From: Pseudomonas sp. ACN8 | Lineage (GTDB): Bacteria; Pseudomonadota; Gammaproteobacteria; Pseudomonadales; Pseudomonadaceae | Direction: 5' to 3' | DNA length: 64,000 bases | Assembly (NCBI RefSeq): GCF_002303925.1 | Contig: NZ_MRCS01000036.1 | Location: 1-64,000, forward strand | In this document: in pieces, positions 42,943 to 51,396 of the stretch | How the letters are laid out: the number at the start of each line of letters is the position of its first letter | How positions within the stretch are numbered: position 1 is the stretch's first letter | The notes under the pieces: generated by a model | What the model was told of the DNA's origin: nothing | The model's input: the letters and a program-made list of their open reading frames with translations, nothing else | The model's database searches: none | Translations under genes and position numbers: made by a program

Positions 42943-43429
42943 CACTACTCCTCGCGGGTCTGGAATTCCGACCCCTACCTTACCGATGTTTTTCCGGCGA
43001 AGGAACATCTACGCCACCCCGTGCCTGTATGGACACCGAGAAGAGCTGCACCGATCTCGCGCTACCGGGCACGTACAAATAGTAGGCACCATTGGCAGAA
43101 ATGCTCAAGGTGCGCTCGTCATCGTGCGGATTGGCGGGTGCTGCTCCGGATCACGCAGGATTGGCTCGACCGAAGATGACTCCGGGTCGATAGCCTGTAC
43201 ATTGCCGGATGTTGAGACTTAAGACGAGCGCCCGTTGTTTAAGTCACCTGAACATCGAGAAAGATATTGAGAGGCGCCACACAAAAGCCGAACAAAAGTG
43301 TAGACGAATCCATGTAGGCGGACTTTAGCCCCACTGAAAAACAGCGCCATGCCACAAAAACTTTTTCTCGCCAGCTCGCTCAGCCACGGGCCTTGCAGCT
43401 GGATATTTTTTAAACAATTCGGTTAAAAG

Positions 43430-43458
43430 TTGCTCGAAAAAGAATCAACGCCTACAAT
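43430..43458 (+). promoter_or_regulatory. Strong sigma-70-like promoter of oprI
   Basis: TTGCTC, 17 bp, TACAAT. It gives an expected leader of about 115 nt before the ATG at 43581. OprI is one of the most abundant Pseudomonas proteins, so a strong promoter fits. Confidence 0.7.
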
Positions 43459-43521
43459 TTTTTTTGCTTCTTGCGTCACGTCAGTTTTACTTACTACAAG
43501 TAATGGGTAGTATGTACGCCG

Positions 43522-43548
43522 GCTATTTCCTCAATCGGAGGAGATAGC
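43522..43548 (+). other. Leader hairpin enclosing a GGAGGAG motif
   Basis: GCTATTTCCTC, five-base loop, GAGGAGATAGC: an 11-bp stem with one G-U pair in the oprI leader. It pairs a perfect Shine-Dalgarno-like GGAGGAG that has no start codon behind it. A smaller stem TACTAC/GTAGTA sits at 43492-43512. Confidence 0.5.
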
Positions 43549-43580
43549 TACTTAATAGAAAGTCCTTGAAGGGGAACACG

Positions 43581-43832
43581 ATGAACAACGTTCTGAAATT
43601 CTCTGCTCTGGCTCTGGCCGCAGTTCTGGCTACCGGTTGCAGCAGCGCATCGAAAGAAACCGAAGCACGTCTGACCGCTACTGAAGACGCAGCTGCTCGC
43701 TCCCAGGCTCGTGCAGACGAAGCTTACCGTAAAGCTGATGAAGCTCTGGCTGCTGCTCAAAAAGCACAACAGACTGCTGACGAAGCTAACGAGCGTGCTC
43801 TGCGCATGCTGGACAAAGCTAGCCGCAAGTAA
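43581..43832 (+). CDS. oprI: Major outer membrane lipoprotein OprI (Lpp-type)
   Basis: 83 residues. Signal peptide with lipobox LATGC (Cys20), then an alpha-helical heptad coiled coil (ARLTATEDAAARSQARADEAYRKADEALAAAQKAQQTADEANERALRMLDKASRK) ending in RK, like E. coli Lpp, where the last Lys is joined to peptidoglycan. AAGGGGA precedes the ATG by 5 bases. The convergent next gene is an L,D-transpeptidase of the type that makes this link. Confidence 0.96.
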   Translation: MNNVLKFSALALAAVLATGCSSASKETEARLTATEDAAARSQARADEAYRKADEALAAAQKAQQTADEANERALRMLDKASRK

Positions 43833-43853
43833 TAATCCTTCGGGATTGTTATC

Positions 43854-43884
43854 AAGCCGACCCATTTTTTGGGTCGGCTTTTTT
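43854..43884 (+). terminator. Terminator of oprI
   Basis: AAGCCGACCC, T-rich loop, GGGTCGGCTT, T-run. A smaller stem, AATCC/GGATT, lies just after the stop. Confidence 0.92.
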
Positions 43885-43906
43885 ATTGCCCGGCGTTTCT
43901 CCAGGC

Positions 43907-43945
43907 AATAAAAAACCCGTCGACGCAGTCCGCGCCGACGGGCTC
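43907..43945 (-). terminator. Terminator of L,D-transpeptidase gene
   Basis: On the minus strand: stem CCCGTCG / CGACGGG with a long loop and T-run (+ strand A-run at 43909), just after the transpeptidase stop. Confidence 0.8.
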
Positions 43946-43955
43946 TTTGCCCGCG

Positions 43956-44930
43956 CTATTGCAGCGGGTCGATCGGCATGCTGGACACCATCGGTGCAAC
44001 GCCGTTGCCCGGCACGGCGATCTCAACCGGCAGGCCGTCTTCAGCGGCGACCACATCACGCACCACATCCCAGTTCATGCGCAGGTTGTTGGTGATGTCT
44101 TCACGCTTGAGCATCGCATTGATGACTGAGGTGTGCTTGTCGACCACCGACGGGTTGCCCTTGTCGTCCAGCGGCGTGTGCGCCTCCAGATAGACCTTGC
44201 CGCCACTGAGGCCAAACTTGTACGGGTCGTTGATGATCCGCACCGACGTACCGACCGGCACCATGCCCGCCATTTCCAGCACGTTGTTGTTGAACATGCG
44301 GAAGCAACCGTGGCTGGTGCGCATGCCGATACCGAACTTCTTGTTCGAACCGTGAATCAGGTAGCCCGGTGTGCCCAGGGTGAACTTGAACGGCCCCAGA
44401 GGGTTGTCAGGGCCAGCCGGCACGACGTTGGGCAGCGGATCACCGTCTGCTGCGTGCTCGGCCTTGATCGAAGCCGGAGGCGTCCAGGTAGGGTTCGGTG
44501 TCTTGGCGGTGATGCTGGTGTGGGCAATCGGCGAGCCCCAGCCTTCACGACCGATACCCAGCGGGAACGTGTACACCACGTTCTTGCCTTTCGGGTAGTA
44601 GTAGAGGCGGTACTCGGCCAGGTTGATCACGATGCCTTCACGCGGGCCCGGTGGCAGGATGAAGCGGGTCGGCAGGATGATTTCCGTGCCGACGCCTGGC
44701 AACCAGGCATCGACACCCGGGTTGGCCGCGACCATTTCCGTGTAGCCCAGATCATAGGTGGTACCAAGGTCGGCGAAGGTATCTTCGTACTTGGCCTTGA
44801 TCACCTGCACCTGGCCGATGATGTCCTCACCGGGCGGTGGCAGGGGAAGCTCCAATGCTGCGACTGGACCGGCCACAAAGAGGGCGGCAAGAGTCAGGCA
44901 GCGGGTGACGGCAGGAAAGCGCGGCAACAT
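43956..44930 (-). CDS. L,D-transpeptidase (ErfK/YbiS family)
   Basis: 324 residues. Signal peptide TLAALFVAGPVAA, LysM-like region about 40-85, then a YkuD catalytic domain with the Cys active site HGSNKKFGIGMRTSHGCFRM. Such enzymes cross-link the lipoprotein C-terminal Lys to peptidoglycan or form 3-3 cross-links, in the periplasm. The ATG at 44930 has AGGA 8 bases upstream; upstream in-frame ATGs fall in the promoter. Convergent with oprI, its probable substrate. Confidence 0.93.
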   Translation of the reverse strand: MLPRFPAVTRCLTLAALFVAGPVAALELPLPPPGEDIIGQVQVIKAKYEDTFADLGTTYDLGYTEMVAANPGVDAWLPGVGTEIILPTRFILPPGPREGIVINLAEYRLYYYPKGKNVVYTFPLGIGREGWGSPIAHTSITAKTPNPTWTPPASIKAEHAADGDPLPNVVPAGPDNPLGPFKFTLGTPGYLIHGSNKKFGIGMRTSHGCFRMFNNNVLEMAGMVPVGTSVRIINDPYKFGLSGGKVYLEAHTPLDDKGNPSVVDKHTSVINAMLKREDITNNLRMNWDVVRDVVAAEDGLPVEIAVPGNGVAPMVSSMPIDPLQ

Positions 44931-45166
44931 CCGGAAAATCCTTCGCATGATCAACAGAGATATAAGAGCGCGATTGTACACCGCTGTCTGTTATTTCGGG
45001 GAGATGGCCCGATTGCAGGCAGTGCGAGGCGATTTTGCGATTGTTCTCGGTCCCACATTGGGTCCCCCGGGTTTACTCGGGACTTGTGGCCACTGAAGAT
45101 CCCTGTGGGTTGGTCCGGGCGGCGTTCCGATGATGGCTATGTGTTGGGTGATGAGTGTTTTGAGGG

Positions 45167-46101
45167 TGTACATATCCGTTGCTGCGGTAACGGCTACTTA
45201 GGGTTCCGCCCTTACGGCGGGTCACTTTGGAAAAACCCCAAAGTAACCAAAAGGCTCTTGCCCCTGACATTCGGTGCCTCGCCCAGGCTCGGCATGCCCT
45301 CGCTCCGGTCCTGCTCCGTGGGCCCGCCGCCATCGGCCATCCATGGCCGGCGGCGGCTAACCCGGCATCCATGCCGGGTTGCCCACTGCGCAGAACCTGC
45401 GCTCGGCCTCACGATGGGGCGTGCACCGCAACAGCAACCGAGGCGGCCTACCGGCCGGCCTGTTTGCCGGGTGCGTTCGTCTGGGAGGTACCTGGTGACT
45501 GGCAGGCCGCCTTCGCGAGCAAGCCCGCTTCCACAGGGTCGAGGTACATCCGCCAGATTCAGGTCGGATGGCAGGTCGCTATCGCGAGCAGGCTCCCACA
45601 GGGTCGAGGTACATCCGCCAGACTCAGGTCTGCTGGCAGGCCGCTATCGCGAGCAGGCTCGCTCCTACAGTTGGGCTGGGGGACATCCGAAAGGAATTGG
45701 TCGGCTGGCAGGCCGCCATCGCTCCCACAGAGAGCAGAGGCAGATCGGCGTACACCCCCGCTCCTCACCACTCATCAGGCCGAGCGTTAGCTCGCCTGCA
45801 GCTCTTGATCTTGATCTTGATCTACCCGCCCCATCGGCAGGCTGAGTGGAGGTGTTCATCCGGGGATTGGCGCGCAGCGCCGTTCGACGCAGTCGAACTC
45901 ATCGTATGTAGGTGCCAGCGAAGCCAACCGGAGGGCGATGCCCCCGGATGGATACCGCAGCGAAGGAACGCCGAGCCTAAGCGAGGGGCCGTACGTAAGG
46001 GGCGAGCGTTTTTTGCTTACTTTTTTAGGCGCTTGTAAAAAAGTGAGTCGCCGTAAGGGCGAAACCATAAGTCGCCGTTACCTAAATAACGGATATGTAC
46101 A
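45167..46101. repeat. 0.93-kb gene-free island with terminal inverted repeats
   Basis: Both ends begin TGTACATATCCGTT (45167-45180 and reverse complement 46088-46101). The arms stay similar for about 140 bp inward; 53 of the first 62 positions agree by my alignment, ungapped. Inside: palindromes such as AACCCGGCAT/ATGCCGGGTT near 45358-45379, a four-unit REP array (45500-45730) and a TTGATC tandem (45804-45822). No transposase. No target duplication seen in the flanks. Confidence 0.75.
45500..45735. repeat. Four co-oriented tandem REP units
   Basis: TGGCAGG starts at 45500, 45569, 45634 and 45706. Each unit is TGGCAGG plus a REP core reading GCGAGCAGGCTC, and the first two carry CACAGGGTCGAGGTACATCC. 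Spacing is 65-72 bp. Unit 4 is shortened. Elsewhere in the window REPs occur only as inverted pairs. Confidence 0.8.
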
Positions 46102-46151
46102 CGGTCAACAAAAGCCAGATCGGCTCGAAGGCCGCCTCGACACGCGACGGA

Positions 46152-46445
46152 TCAAAGCTCAAACCGCAATTCAGGCCAGATCGGCGACGTCCCCCGCTTC
46201 TGCGACTCAAGAATGGCCCGGCACAACGAACACAGCCGCTGGTCCTGAAACACCCGGCGATCAACACTCGACCAGCGAGGCGAAGCCGGCAACAGGCTGC
46301 CACACAGGGTCCGGTCCGCCGAGCCGCCCAACTCCAGTTGACGGGTCACCAGATGCACCCTCACTTCCTGGCAGGCGAACAGATCCAGCTGTTCGTCAGG
46401 CTCGATCAGTTGATAGGCAAAGAGTGACCAGGCGGGACGCGGCAT
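46152..46445 (-). CDS. Conserved hypothetical protein near tesA
   Basis: 97 residues. Starts MPRPAWSLFAYQLIEPDEQLDLFACQEVRV, GGAG with a 6-base gap before the ATG. Two cysteines near the C-terminus (CSLCRAILESQK) could bind metal. Same orientation as tesA and the transpeptidase; the P. aeruginosa neighbourhood has a small gene in the same place, as I recall it. No function recognised. Confidence 0.65.
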   Translation of the reverse strand: MPRPAWSLFAYQLIEPDEQLDLFACQEVRVHLVTRQLELGGSADRTLCGSLLPASPRWSSVDRRVFQDQRLCSLCRAILESQKRGTSPIWPELRFEL

Positions 46446-46501
46446 CGGGGGCTCCAAATCGGGGGCGCCACCTTAGCCGAAAGCCTGCTTCTAGAAAAGT
46501 G

Positions 46502-47107
46502 TCATAACAGCGGTTTTAGGGTAGGCCAGACATTTTCCAGCAACTTGTCCTGGGCCCCGGCCGCCGGGTGTATGCCGTCGGCCTGCATCAAGTCCGGATG
46601 GCCGCCCACGCCGTCGAGGAAAAACGGCACCAGCGGGATTTTTTTCTCGTCGGCCAGGTTGCTATAGACCTCGGCGAACGCCTTGGTGTAACGCGCACCA
46701 TAATTAGGTGGCAATTGCATACCGAGCAGCAACACCTTGGCACCGCTGGCCCGGGAGCTGTCGATCATCGAAGCAAGATTTTGTTGCAATTGAGTTGGCA
46801 GCATCCCGCGCAGGCCGTCATTGCCGCCCAACTCGAGGATCACCAGTTCCGGTTTATGCTCTGCAAGCAGCGCGGGCAGGCGCGCCTGACCTCCGGCACT
46901 GGTGTCGCCACTGATGGACGCATTGATCACTTTGTCGTCGAAACCTTCGCGCCTGAGCCGTTGCTCAAGCAGCGACACCCATCCCAGCCGGGTATCCAGC
47001 CCGAAACCGGCGCTGATACTATCGCCAACGATCAGGACTGTACCCGCCGCTGCGTTTTGGGCCATACACATCAAGGCCAGGCCAGCACTCAAAAACCACA
47101 CACGCAT
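46502..47107 (-). CDS. tesA: Multifunctional acyl-CoA thioesterase/lysophospholipase TesA
   Basis: 201 residues. Signal peptide (LALMCMAQNAAAG) and SGNH hydrolase: block I GDSISAGFGLD with catalytic Ser, block III GGNDGLRGM, block V DGIHPAAG with Asp and His. Periplasmic esterase/thioesterase/arylesterase. GGAGAG lies before the ATG at 47107. The divergent ABC gene starts only 11 bp away, so each promoter must lie inside the other's coding region. Confidence 0.95.
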   Translation of the reverse strand: MRVWFLSAGLALMCMAQNAAAGTVLIVGDSISAGFGLDTRLGWVSLLEQRLRREGFDDKVINASISGDTSAGGQARLPALLAEHKPELVILELGGNDGLRGMLPTQLQQNLASMIDSSRASGAKVLLLGMQLPPNYGARYTKAFAEVYSNLADEKKIPLVPFFLDGVGGHPDLMQADGIHPAAGAQDKLLENVWPTLKPLL

Positions 47108-47117
47108 CGGACTCTCC

Positions 47118-47801
47118 ATGGGCGCAAGCATTCTCATCGCGAAGGACCTTAGCAAAGTGGTCCCCAGCGCGGAAGGTGAACTGACCATCCTGCACCAACT
47201 CAGCCTGGAACTGAACAAGGGCGATAGCCTGGCCATCGTCGGCGCTTCCGGCTCCGGCAAGTCCACCCTGCTGGGTCTGCTCGCCGGCCTCGACCTGCCG
47301 AGCAGCGGCGAAGTCACTCTCGCCGGGCAAGGCCTGAGCAACCTCGATGAAGACCAGCGTGCGCGCATCCGCGCCGAGCACGTGGGTTTTGTCTTTCAGT
47401 CGTTTCAACTGCTCGACAGTCTCAATGCCCTGGAAAACGTCATGCTGCCGCTGGAGCTCGATGGCCGCAAAGACGCCCGCGAACGCGCCACCCAATTGCT
47501 GCAACGGGTGGGCTTGGGCCAACGCCTGACTCACTCGCCGCGCCAGCTCTCCGGTGGCGAGCAACAACGCGTGGCGATTGCCCGCGCGTTTGCCGCCGAG
47601 CCGGATGTGCTGTTCGCCGACGAACCGACCGGCAACCTCGACAGCCATACCGGCGAGCGCATCAGCGACTTGCTGTTCGAGCTCAACCAGGAGCGCGGCA
47701 CGACCCTGGTGCTGGTGACACACGATGAACGCCTGGCCCATCGCTGCCGGCGCCTGATCCGTCTTGAAGCCGGCCTGCTGGTCGCCCCTCTGGAGCCTTG
47801 A
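47118..47801 (+). CDS. ybbA: ABC transporter ATP-binding protein (YbbA-like)
   Basis: 227 residues. Walker A GASGSGKSTLLGLL, signature LSGGEQQRVAIARA, Walker B VLFADEPTGNLD, H-loop THDERLAH. It is of the LolD/MacB subgroup (motif EHVGFVFQSFQLL). Partner of the FtsX-type permease with which its stop overlaps by one base. Export of an envelope lipid or lipoprotein is the family theme; the exact substrate is unknown. Confidence 0.92.
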   Translation: MGASILIAKDLSKVVPSAEGELTILHQLSLELNKGDSLAIVGASGSGKSTLLGLLAGLDLPSSGEVTLAGQGLSNLDEDQRARIRAEHVGFVFQSFQLLDSLNALENVMLPLELDGRKDARERATQLLQRVGLGQRLTHSPRQLSGGEQQRVAIARAFAAEPDVLFADEPTGNLDSHTGERISDLLFELNQERGTTLVLVTHDERLAHRCRRLIRLEAGLLVAPLEP

Positions 47802-50305
47802 TGGCACGTCTTCCGCTGTTGCGCCTGTTCAGCCTCGCCATCCGCCAATTACTGCGCGATGCTCGCGCCGGTGAATTGCGCGTGTTGTTTTTCGCCTTGC
47901 TGGTGGCCGTGGCCGCCAGCACAGCCATTGGTTATTTCGGCGCGCGCCTGAACGGCGCCATGATGCTGCGCGCCACCGAATTCCTCGGTGCCGACCTGCT
48001 GCTCGAAGGCAGTTCGCCTGCGCGCCCCGAACAGATAAGAAGCGGCACCGAACTGGGTCTGGAACACGCTCAAGTGGTGGAGTTCTCCAGCGTCATCGCC
48101 ACCGACAACGGCATCCAGTTGTCCAGCATCAAGGCGGCCGACGGCACCTACCCGCTACGGGGCGAATTGAAAAGCGCGCCCTCACCCTATGCCACGGAAA
48201 TAGTCGGTGGCGGACCGCAACCCGGTGAAGCCTGGGTCGAGGCACGCCTGCTGACCGCCCTGGACCTGAAGATCGGCGACAGCATCGATGTCGGCATGAA
48301 AACCCTGAAACTGGCGCGGGTGCTGACCTACGAGCCCGATCGCGCCGGCAATTTCTACAGCCTGACGCCGCGAGTGCTGATCAACCTCGACGACCTTGCG
48401 GCCACCGGCGTGGTGCAGCCCGGCAGCCGGGTCAGCTATCGCGAATTATGGCGAGGCAACGCTCAGTCCCTCGAGACCTATCGGCAACTGATCAAACCGG
48501 GGCTCGCCGCCAACCAGCGCTTGCAGGACGCCCGCGACGGCAACCGGCAGATCGGCGGCGCCCTGGGCAAGGCCGAACGTTACCTGAACATGGCCAGCCT
48601 GGTGGCGGTGTTGCTGTCCGGCGTGGCCGTGGCGCTGTCGGCAACCCGTTTCGCCACCCGTCGGTTCGATCCCAGTGCCTTGCTACGCTGCCTCGGGCTG
48701 TCGCGCCGGGAAACCATGGTGTTGTTCAGCTTGCAACTGACCGTGCTCGGGCTGCTGGCCAGCATCAGCGGCGCCCTCCTCGGCTGGCTCGCACAGCTGG
48801 GGTTGTTTGCCCTGCTGCATGACTTGTTGCCGACCGACGTGCCTCCCGGCGGGCTGTTTCCAGCCATTGCCGGGATCGGCACCGGACTGGTGGCGCTGGC
48901 CGGATTCGCCTTGCCGCCTCTGGCGGCTCTGGGCCGGGTTCCGCCATTGCGCGTGCTGCGCCGGGACATGCTGCCGATCCCCTCCAGCACCTGGATGGTC
49001 TACGGCGCAGCGCTGGGCGCCCTCGGCCTGATCATGTGGCGCCTGAGCCTGGACCTGGTGCTGACCTTTGCCCTGCTCGGCGGCGGTGTGGTTGCAGCGC
49101 TGGTGCTGGGCGGCTTGTTATTGCTGCTGTTGAAGAGCCTGCGGCGCATGCTGGCGCGTGCGTCCCTGCCCTGGCGCCTGGGACTGGGCCAATTGCTGCG
49201 TCATCCCCTCGCTGCCGCGGGCCAGTCCCTGGCGTTCGGCCTGATTCTGCTGTCGATGGCGCTGATTGCGCTGCTACGCGGCGAGTTGCTGGACACCTGG
49301 CAGAACCAGCTGCCGAAAAACGCACCGAACTACTTTGCGCTGAACATCCTGCCGGCGGACAAACAGGCCTTCACCGATCACCTGATTGCCGTGTCGGCGC
49401 AATCGGCACCGCTGTACCCGGTAGTGCCCGGGCGCCTGATCAGCATCAACGGCGAGCCGGTGCAGCAAATCGTCACCAAGGAATCGGCAGGTGATCGGGC
49501 GATCCAGCGCGACCTGAGCCTGACCTGGGCCGCGGACCTGCCGGCGGGCAACAAGCTCACAGCCGGCAATTGGTGGAACGAACAGACGCCGGACGATGTT
49601 CCAGGCGTGTCGGTAGAGGGCAAGGTCGCCGAAAGCCTGAAGATCACGCTCGGCGACCACCTGGTTTTCAGCGTTGGCGGGGTCAATCGCGAGGCGAAGG
49701 TCACCAGCCTGCGGGAGATCAACTGGGACAACTTCCAGCCGAACTTCTTCATGATCTTTCAACCCGGCACCCTCAAGGATCTGCCGGCGACCTACCTGAC
49801 CAGTTTCTATCTGGCACCGGGTCACGATCAGCAGATTGTCGACCTGTCCCGCGCCTTCCCGGCGGTGACCATCCTGCAGGTCGAAGCCTTGCTGGAGCAA
49901 CTGCGCAGCATCCTCGCCCAGGTGACCCTGGCGGTGGAGTACGTGTTGTTGTTCGTGCTGGCGGCGGGGATGGCGGTGCTGTTCTCCGGCCTGCAAGCGA
50001 CGCTGGATGAGCGCATTCGCCAGGGCGCGTTGCTGCGTGCGCTGGGGGCGGAGCGGCAATTGCTGGTCAAGGCTCGACGTATCGAGTTCGGTTTGCTCGG
50101 CGCAGTCAGTGGCTTGCTGGCGGCGCTGGGTTCAGAAGTGGTGAGTTGGGTGCTCTACCGCTACGCCTTTGACCTGCCGTGGCATCCGCATCCATGGCTG
50201 TTGTTGCTGCCACTGCTGGGCGCCGTGCTCATTGGCGGTGCCGGGGTGTTCGGCACCCGTCGGGCATTGAACGCCAGCCCGCTGACAGTCCTGCGCGAGG
50301 GTTGA
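47801..50305 (+). CDS. ybbP: FtsX-like ABC permease (YbbP-like)
   Basis: 834 residues. MacB/FtsX-type permease with an N-terminal helix (VLFFALLVAVAASTAIGYF), a large periplasmic domain, three membrane helices near 265-370, a further set around 395-490, another periplasmic region and the last three helices at the C-terminus, ending in GTRRALNASPLTVLREG. The ATG overlaps the ATPase stop. Like E. coli ybbAP beside tesA, the operon diverges from tesA. Confidence 0.9.
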   Translation: MARLPLLRLFSLAIRQLLRDARAGELRVLFFALLVAVAASTAIGYFGARLNGAMMLRATEFLGADLLLEGSSPARPEQIRSGTELGLEHAQVVEFSSVIATDNGIQLSSIKAADGTYPLRGELKSAPSPYATEIVGGGPQPGEAWVEARLLTALDLKIGDSIDVGMKTLKLARVLTYEPDRAGNFYSLTPRVLINLDDLAATGVVQPGSRVSYRELWRGNAQSLETYRQLIKPGLAANQRLQDARDGNRQIGGALGKAERYLNMASLVAVLLSGVAVALSATRFATRRFDPSALLRCLGLSRRETMVLFSLQLTVLGLLASISGALLGWLAQLGLFALLHDLLPTDVPPGGLFPAIAGIGTGLVALAGFALPPLAALGRVPPLRVLRRDMLPIPSSTWMVYGAALGALGLIMWRLSLDLVLTFALLGGGVVAALVLGGLLLLLLKSLRRMLARASLPWRLGLGQLLRHPLAAAGQSLAFGLILLSMALIALLRGELLDTWQNQLPKNAPNYFALNILPADKQAFTDHLIAVSAQSAPLYPVVPGRLISINGEPVQQIVTKESAGDRAIQRDLSLTWAADLPAGNKLTAGNWWNEQTPDDVPGVSVEGKVAESLKITLGDHLVFSVGGVNREAKVTSLREINWDNFQPNFFMIFQPGTLKDLPATYLTSFYLAPGHDQQIVDLSRAFPAVTILQVEALLEQLRSILAQVTLAVEYVLLFVLAAGMAVLFSGLQATLDERIRQGALLRALGAERQLLVKARRIEFGLLGAVSGLLAALGSEVVSWVLYRYAFDLPWHPHPWLLLLPLLGAVLIGGAGVFGTRRALNASPLTVLREG

Positions 50306-50339
50306 TAGACTCCTGACATCCTCACCACAAGAAGCTGTC

Positions 50340-50837
50340 ATGAGCCGTTACCGCCCTCCCCGCATCGCTGGCACCGCGCTGATCACCCCCGAAGGTGAAG
50401 CGCGGATGCGCGCCGAGTTCCATGAGCTGTGGCATGTACGTCGGCCCCAGGTTACCCAGGCTGTCAGCGAAGCCGCGGCCCAGGGTGATCGTTCGGAGAA
50501 CGCCGAATACACCTACGGCAAAAAGATGCTGCGCGAAATCGACAGCCGCGTGCGTTTTCTCACCAAACGCCTGGAAGCGCTCAAGGTTGTCAGCGAAAAG
50601 CCCAGCGATCCGAACAAGGTCTATTTCGGCGCCTGGGTCACGATCGAAGACGAGGATGGCAAAGAGTCGCGCTACCGCATTGTCGGGCCCGATGAACTGG
50701 ACCTCAAGCAAGGCCTGATCAGCATCGACTCGCCCCTGGCCCGCGCACTGATCGGCAAGGCACTGGACGCCGAAGTCCGGGTCCAGACACCGACCGGTGA
50801 ACAGTGTGTGTACATTGTGGCGATCGACTACCCGTGA
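50340..50837 (+). CDS. greB: Transcription elongation factor GreB
   Basis: 165 residues. N-terminal coiled coil with the acidic tip motif GDRSENAEYTYGKKMLREIDSR, then the C-terminal domain (YRIVGPDELDLKQGLISIDSPLARALIGKALDAEV). It stimulates transcript cleavage in backtracked RNA polymerase. The basic insertion after the start and the GRAY-like motif (TYGKK) mark GreB rather than GreA. 34 bp after the ABC permease. Confidence 0.96.
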   Translation: MSRYRPPRIAGTALITPEGEARMRAEFHELWHVRRPQVTQAVSEAAAQGDRSENAEYTYGKKMLREIDSRVRFLTKRLEALKVVSEKPSDPNKVYFGAWVTIEDEDGKESRYRIVGPDELDLKQGLISIDSPLARALIGKALDAEVRVQTPTGEQCVYIVAIDYP

Positions 50838-50840
50838 GCT

Positions 50841-51149
50841 TTAACGCCGGGTAATCAACCCTTGCCGGGCAACGCGGGTCAGTTGCCGGATCACTTCAGG
50901 CGCATCTTCGAGGCTGGGGGATTGAATCACTGCCAGATCGAAACTGTCGTCGGCGAAACGAGCGAGGGACTCACCGTCTTCGACAAACTGGATCAGGAAG
51001 GCAGCGGGACCGCCGGTACGACGTGGCCAGCCATCGAGATAACGCAAGAGCGTCGGCTGATGTTTGCCACCAAGCAGGATTTTTGGATTGCGCTGGGTCA
51101 GGTGTGCCGTGATCGGCGCGGGACGTACAACGGCGTTTAGTGCATTCAT
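50841..51149 (-). CDS. Small protein resembling a truncated methyltransferase tail
   Basis: 102 residues. The C-terminal half, SFDLAVIQSPSLEDAPEVIRQLTRVARQGLI, looks like the post-motif-II/III portion of SAM methyltransferases; the N-terminal SAM-binding loop is absent. The ribosome site is weak. Convergent with greB (3-bp gap). Either a decayed methyltransferase or a small protein derived from one. Confidence 0.6.
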   Translation of the reverse strand: MNALNAVVRPAPITAHLTQRNPKILLGGKHQPTLLRYLDGWPRRTGGPAAFLIQFVEDGESLARFADDSFDLAVIQSPSLEDAPEVIRQLTRVARQGLITRR

Positions 51150-51351
51150 TGTGTCGTGTCTCTGCCTCAAAAGTCTGCATGGCAGGTGAGAGGCAACACC
51201 GAACCAGCGCTTTAGCGGTATTTCGAAGCCTGTTCCGGCTTCTATCGGCAACTGGATGAGTCACCTGGCGCCCCGCAAGTAGCTGTTTAAATCGGCGCAT
51301 GAGCAACATCCTAGAGAAGCTGACTGGACAGTGTCAAGAATGACGCTCAAC

Positions 51352-51380
51352 AAAAAAGGCCCGCGCAATGCGGGCCTTTT
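51352..51380. terminator. Terminator of the doxX gene
   Basis: A-run, GGCCCGC, loop GCAAT, GCGGGCC, T-run, just before the DoxX stop on the minus strand. Confidence 0.9.
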
Positions 51381-51396
51381 CGTTGAGCCAGAGCGG

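Larger units (their letters stand above)
42943..43580. other. Intergenic region before oprI
   Basis: 638 bp. The last 150 bp hold the oprI promoter (43430-43458) and a structured leader. The first 400 bp contain no open frame I can defend and no repeat; AT content rises toward the promoter. Confidence 0.55.
44931..46151. other. 1.2-kb gene-free region
   Basis: Only the inverted-repeat island (45167-46101) and its flanks occur here. The left 236 bp carry the L,D-transpeptidase promoter, with TACAAT as -10 about 35 bp before the ATG. The open frames that cross it lack protein-like sequence and ribosome sites. Confidence 0.75.

Noticed and set aside
45500..45735. CRISPR array in the tandem repeats
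   Set aside because: Units are REP sequence, spacing varies, the parts between are repeats too, and no cas gene is present.
44133..45845. 570-residue open frame spanning the transpeptidase and the island
   Set aside because: Its first part is antisense to the transpeptidase and the rest crosses REP units and palindromes; not protein-like.
45167..46101. Complete insertion sequence
   Set aside because: No transposase frame or target duplication is visible, so it is described only as an inverted-repeat island.
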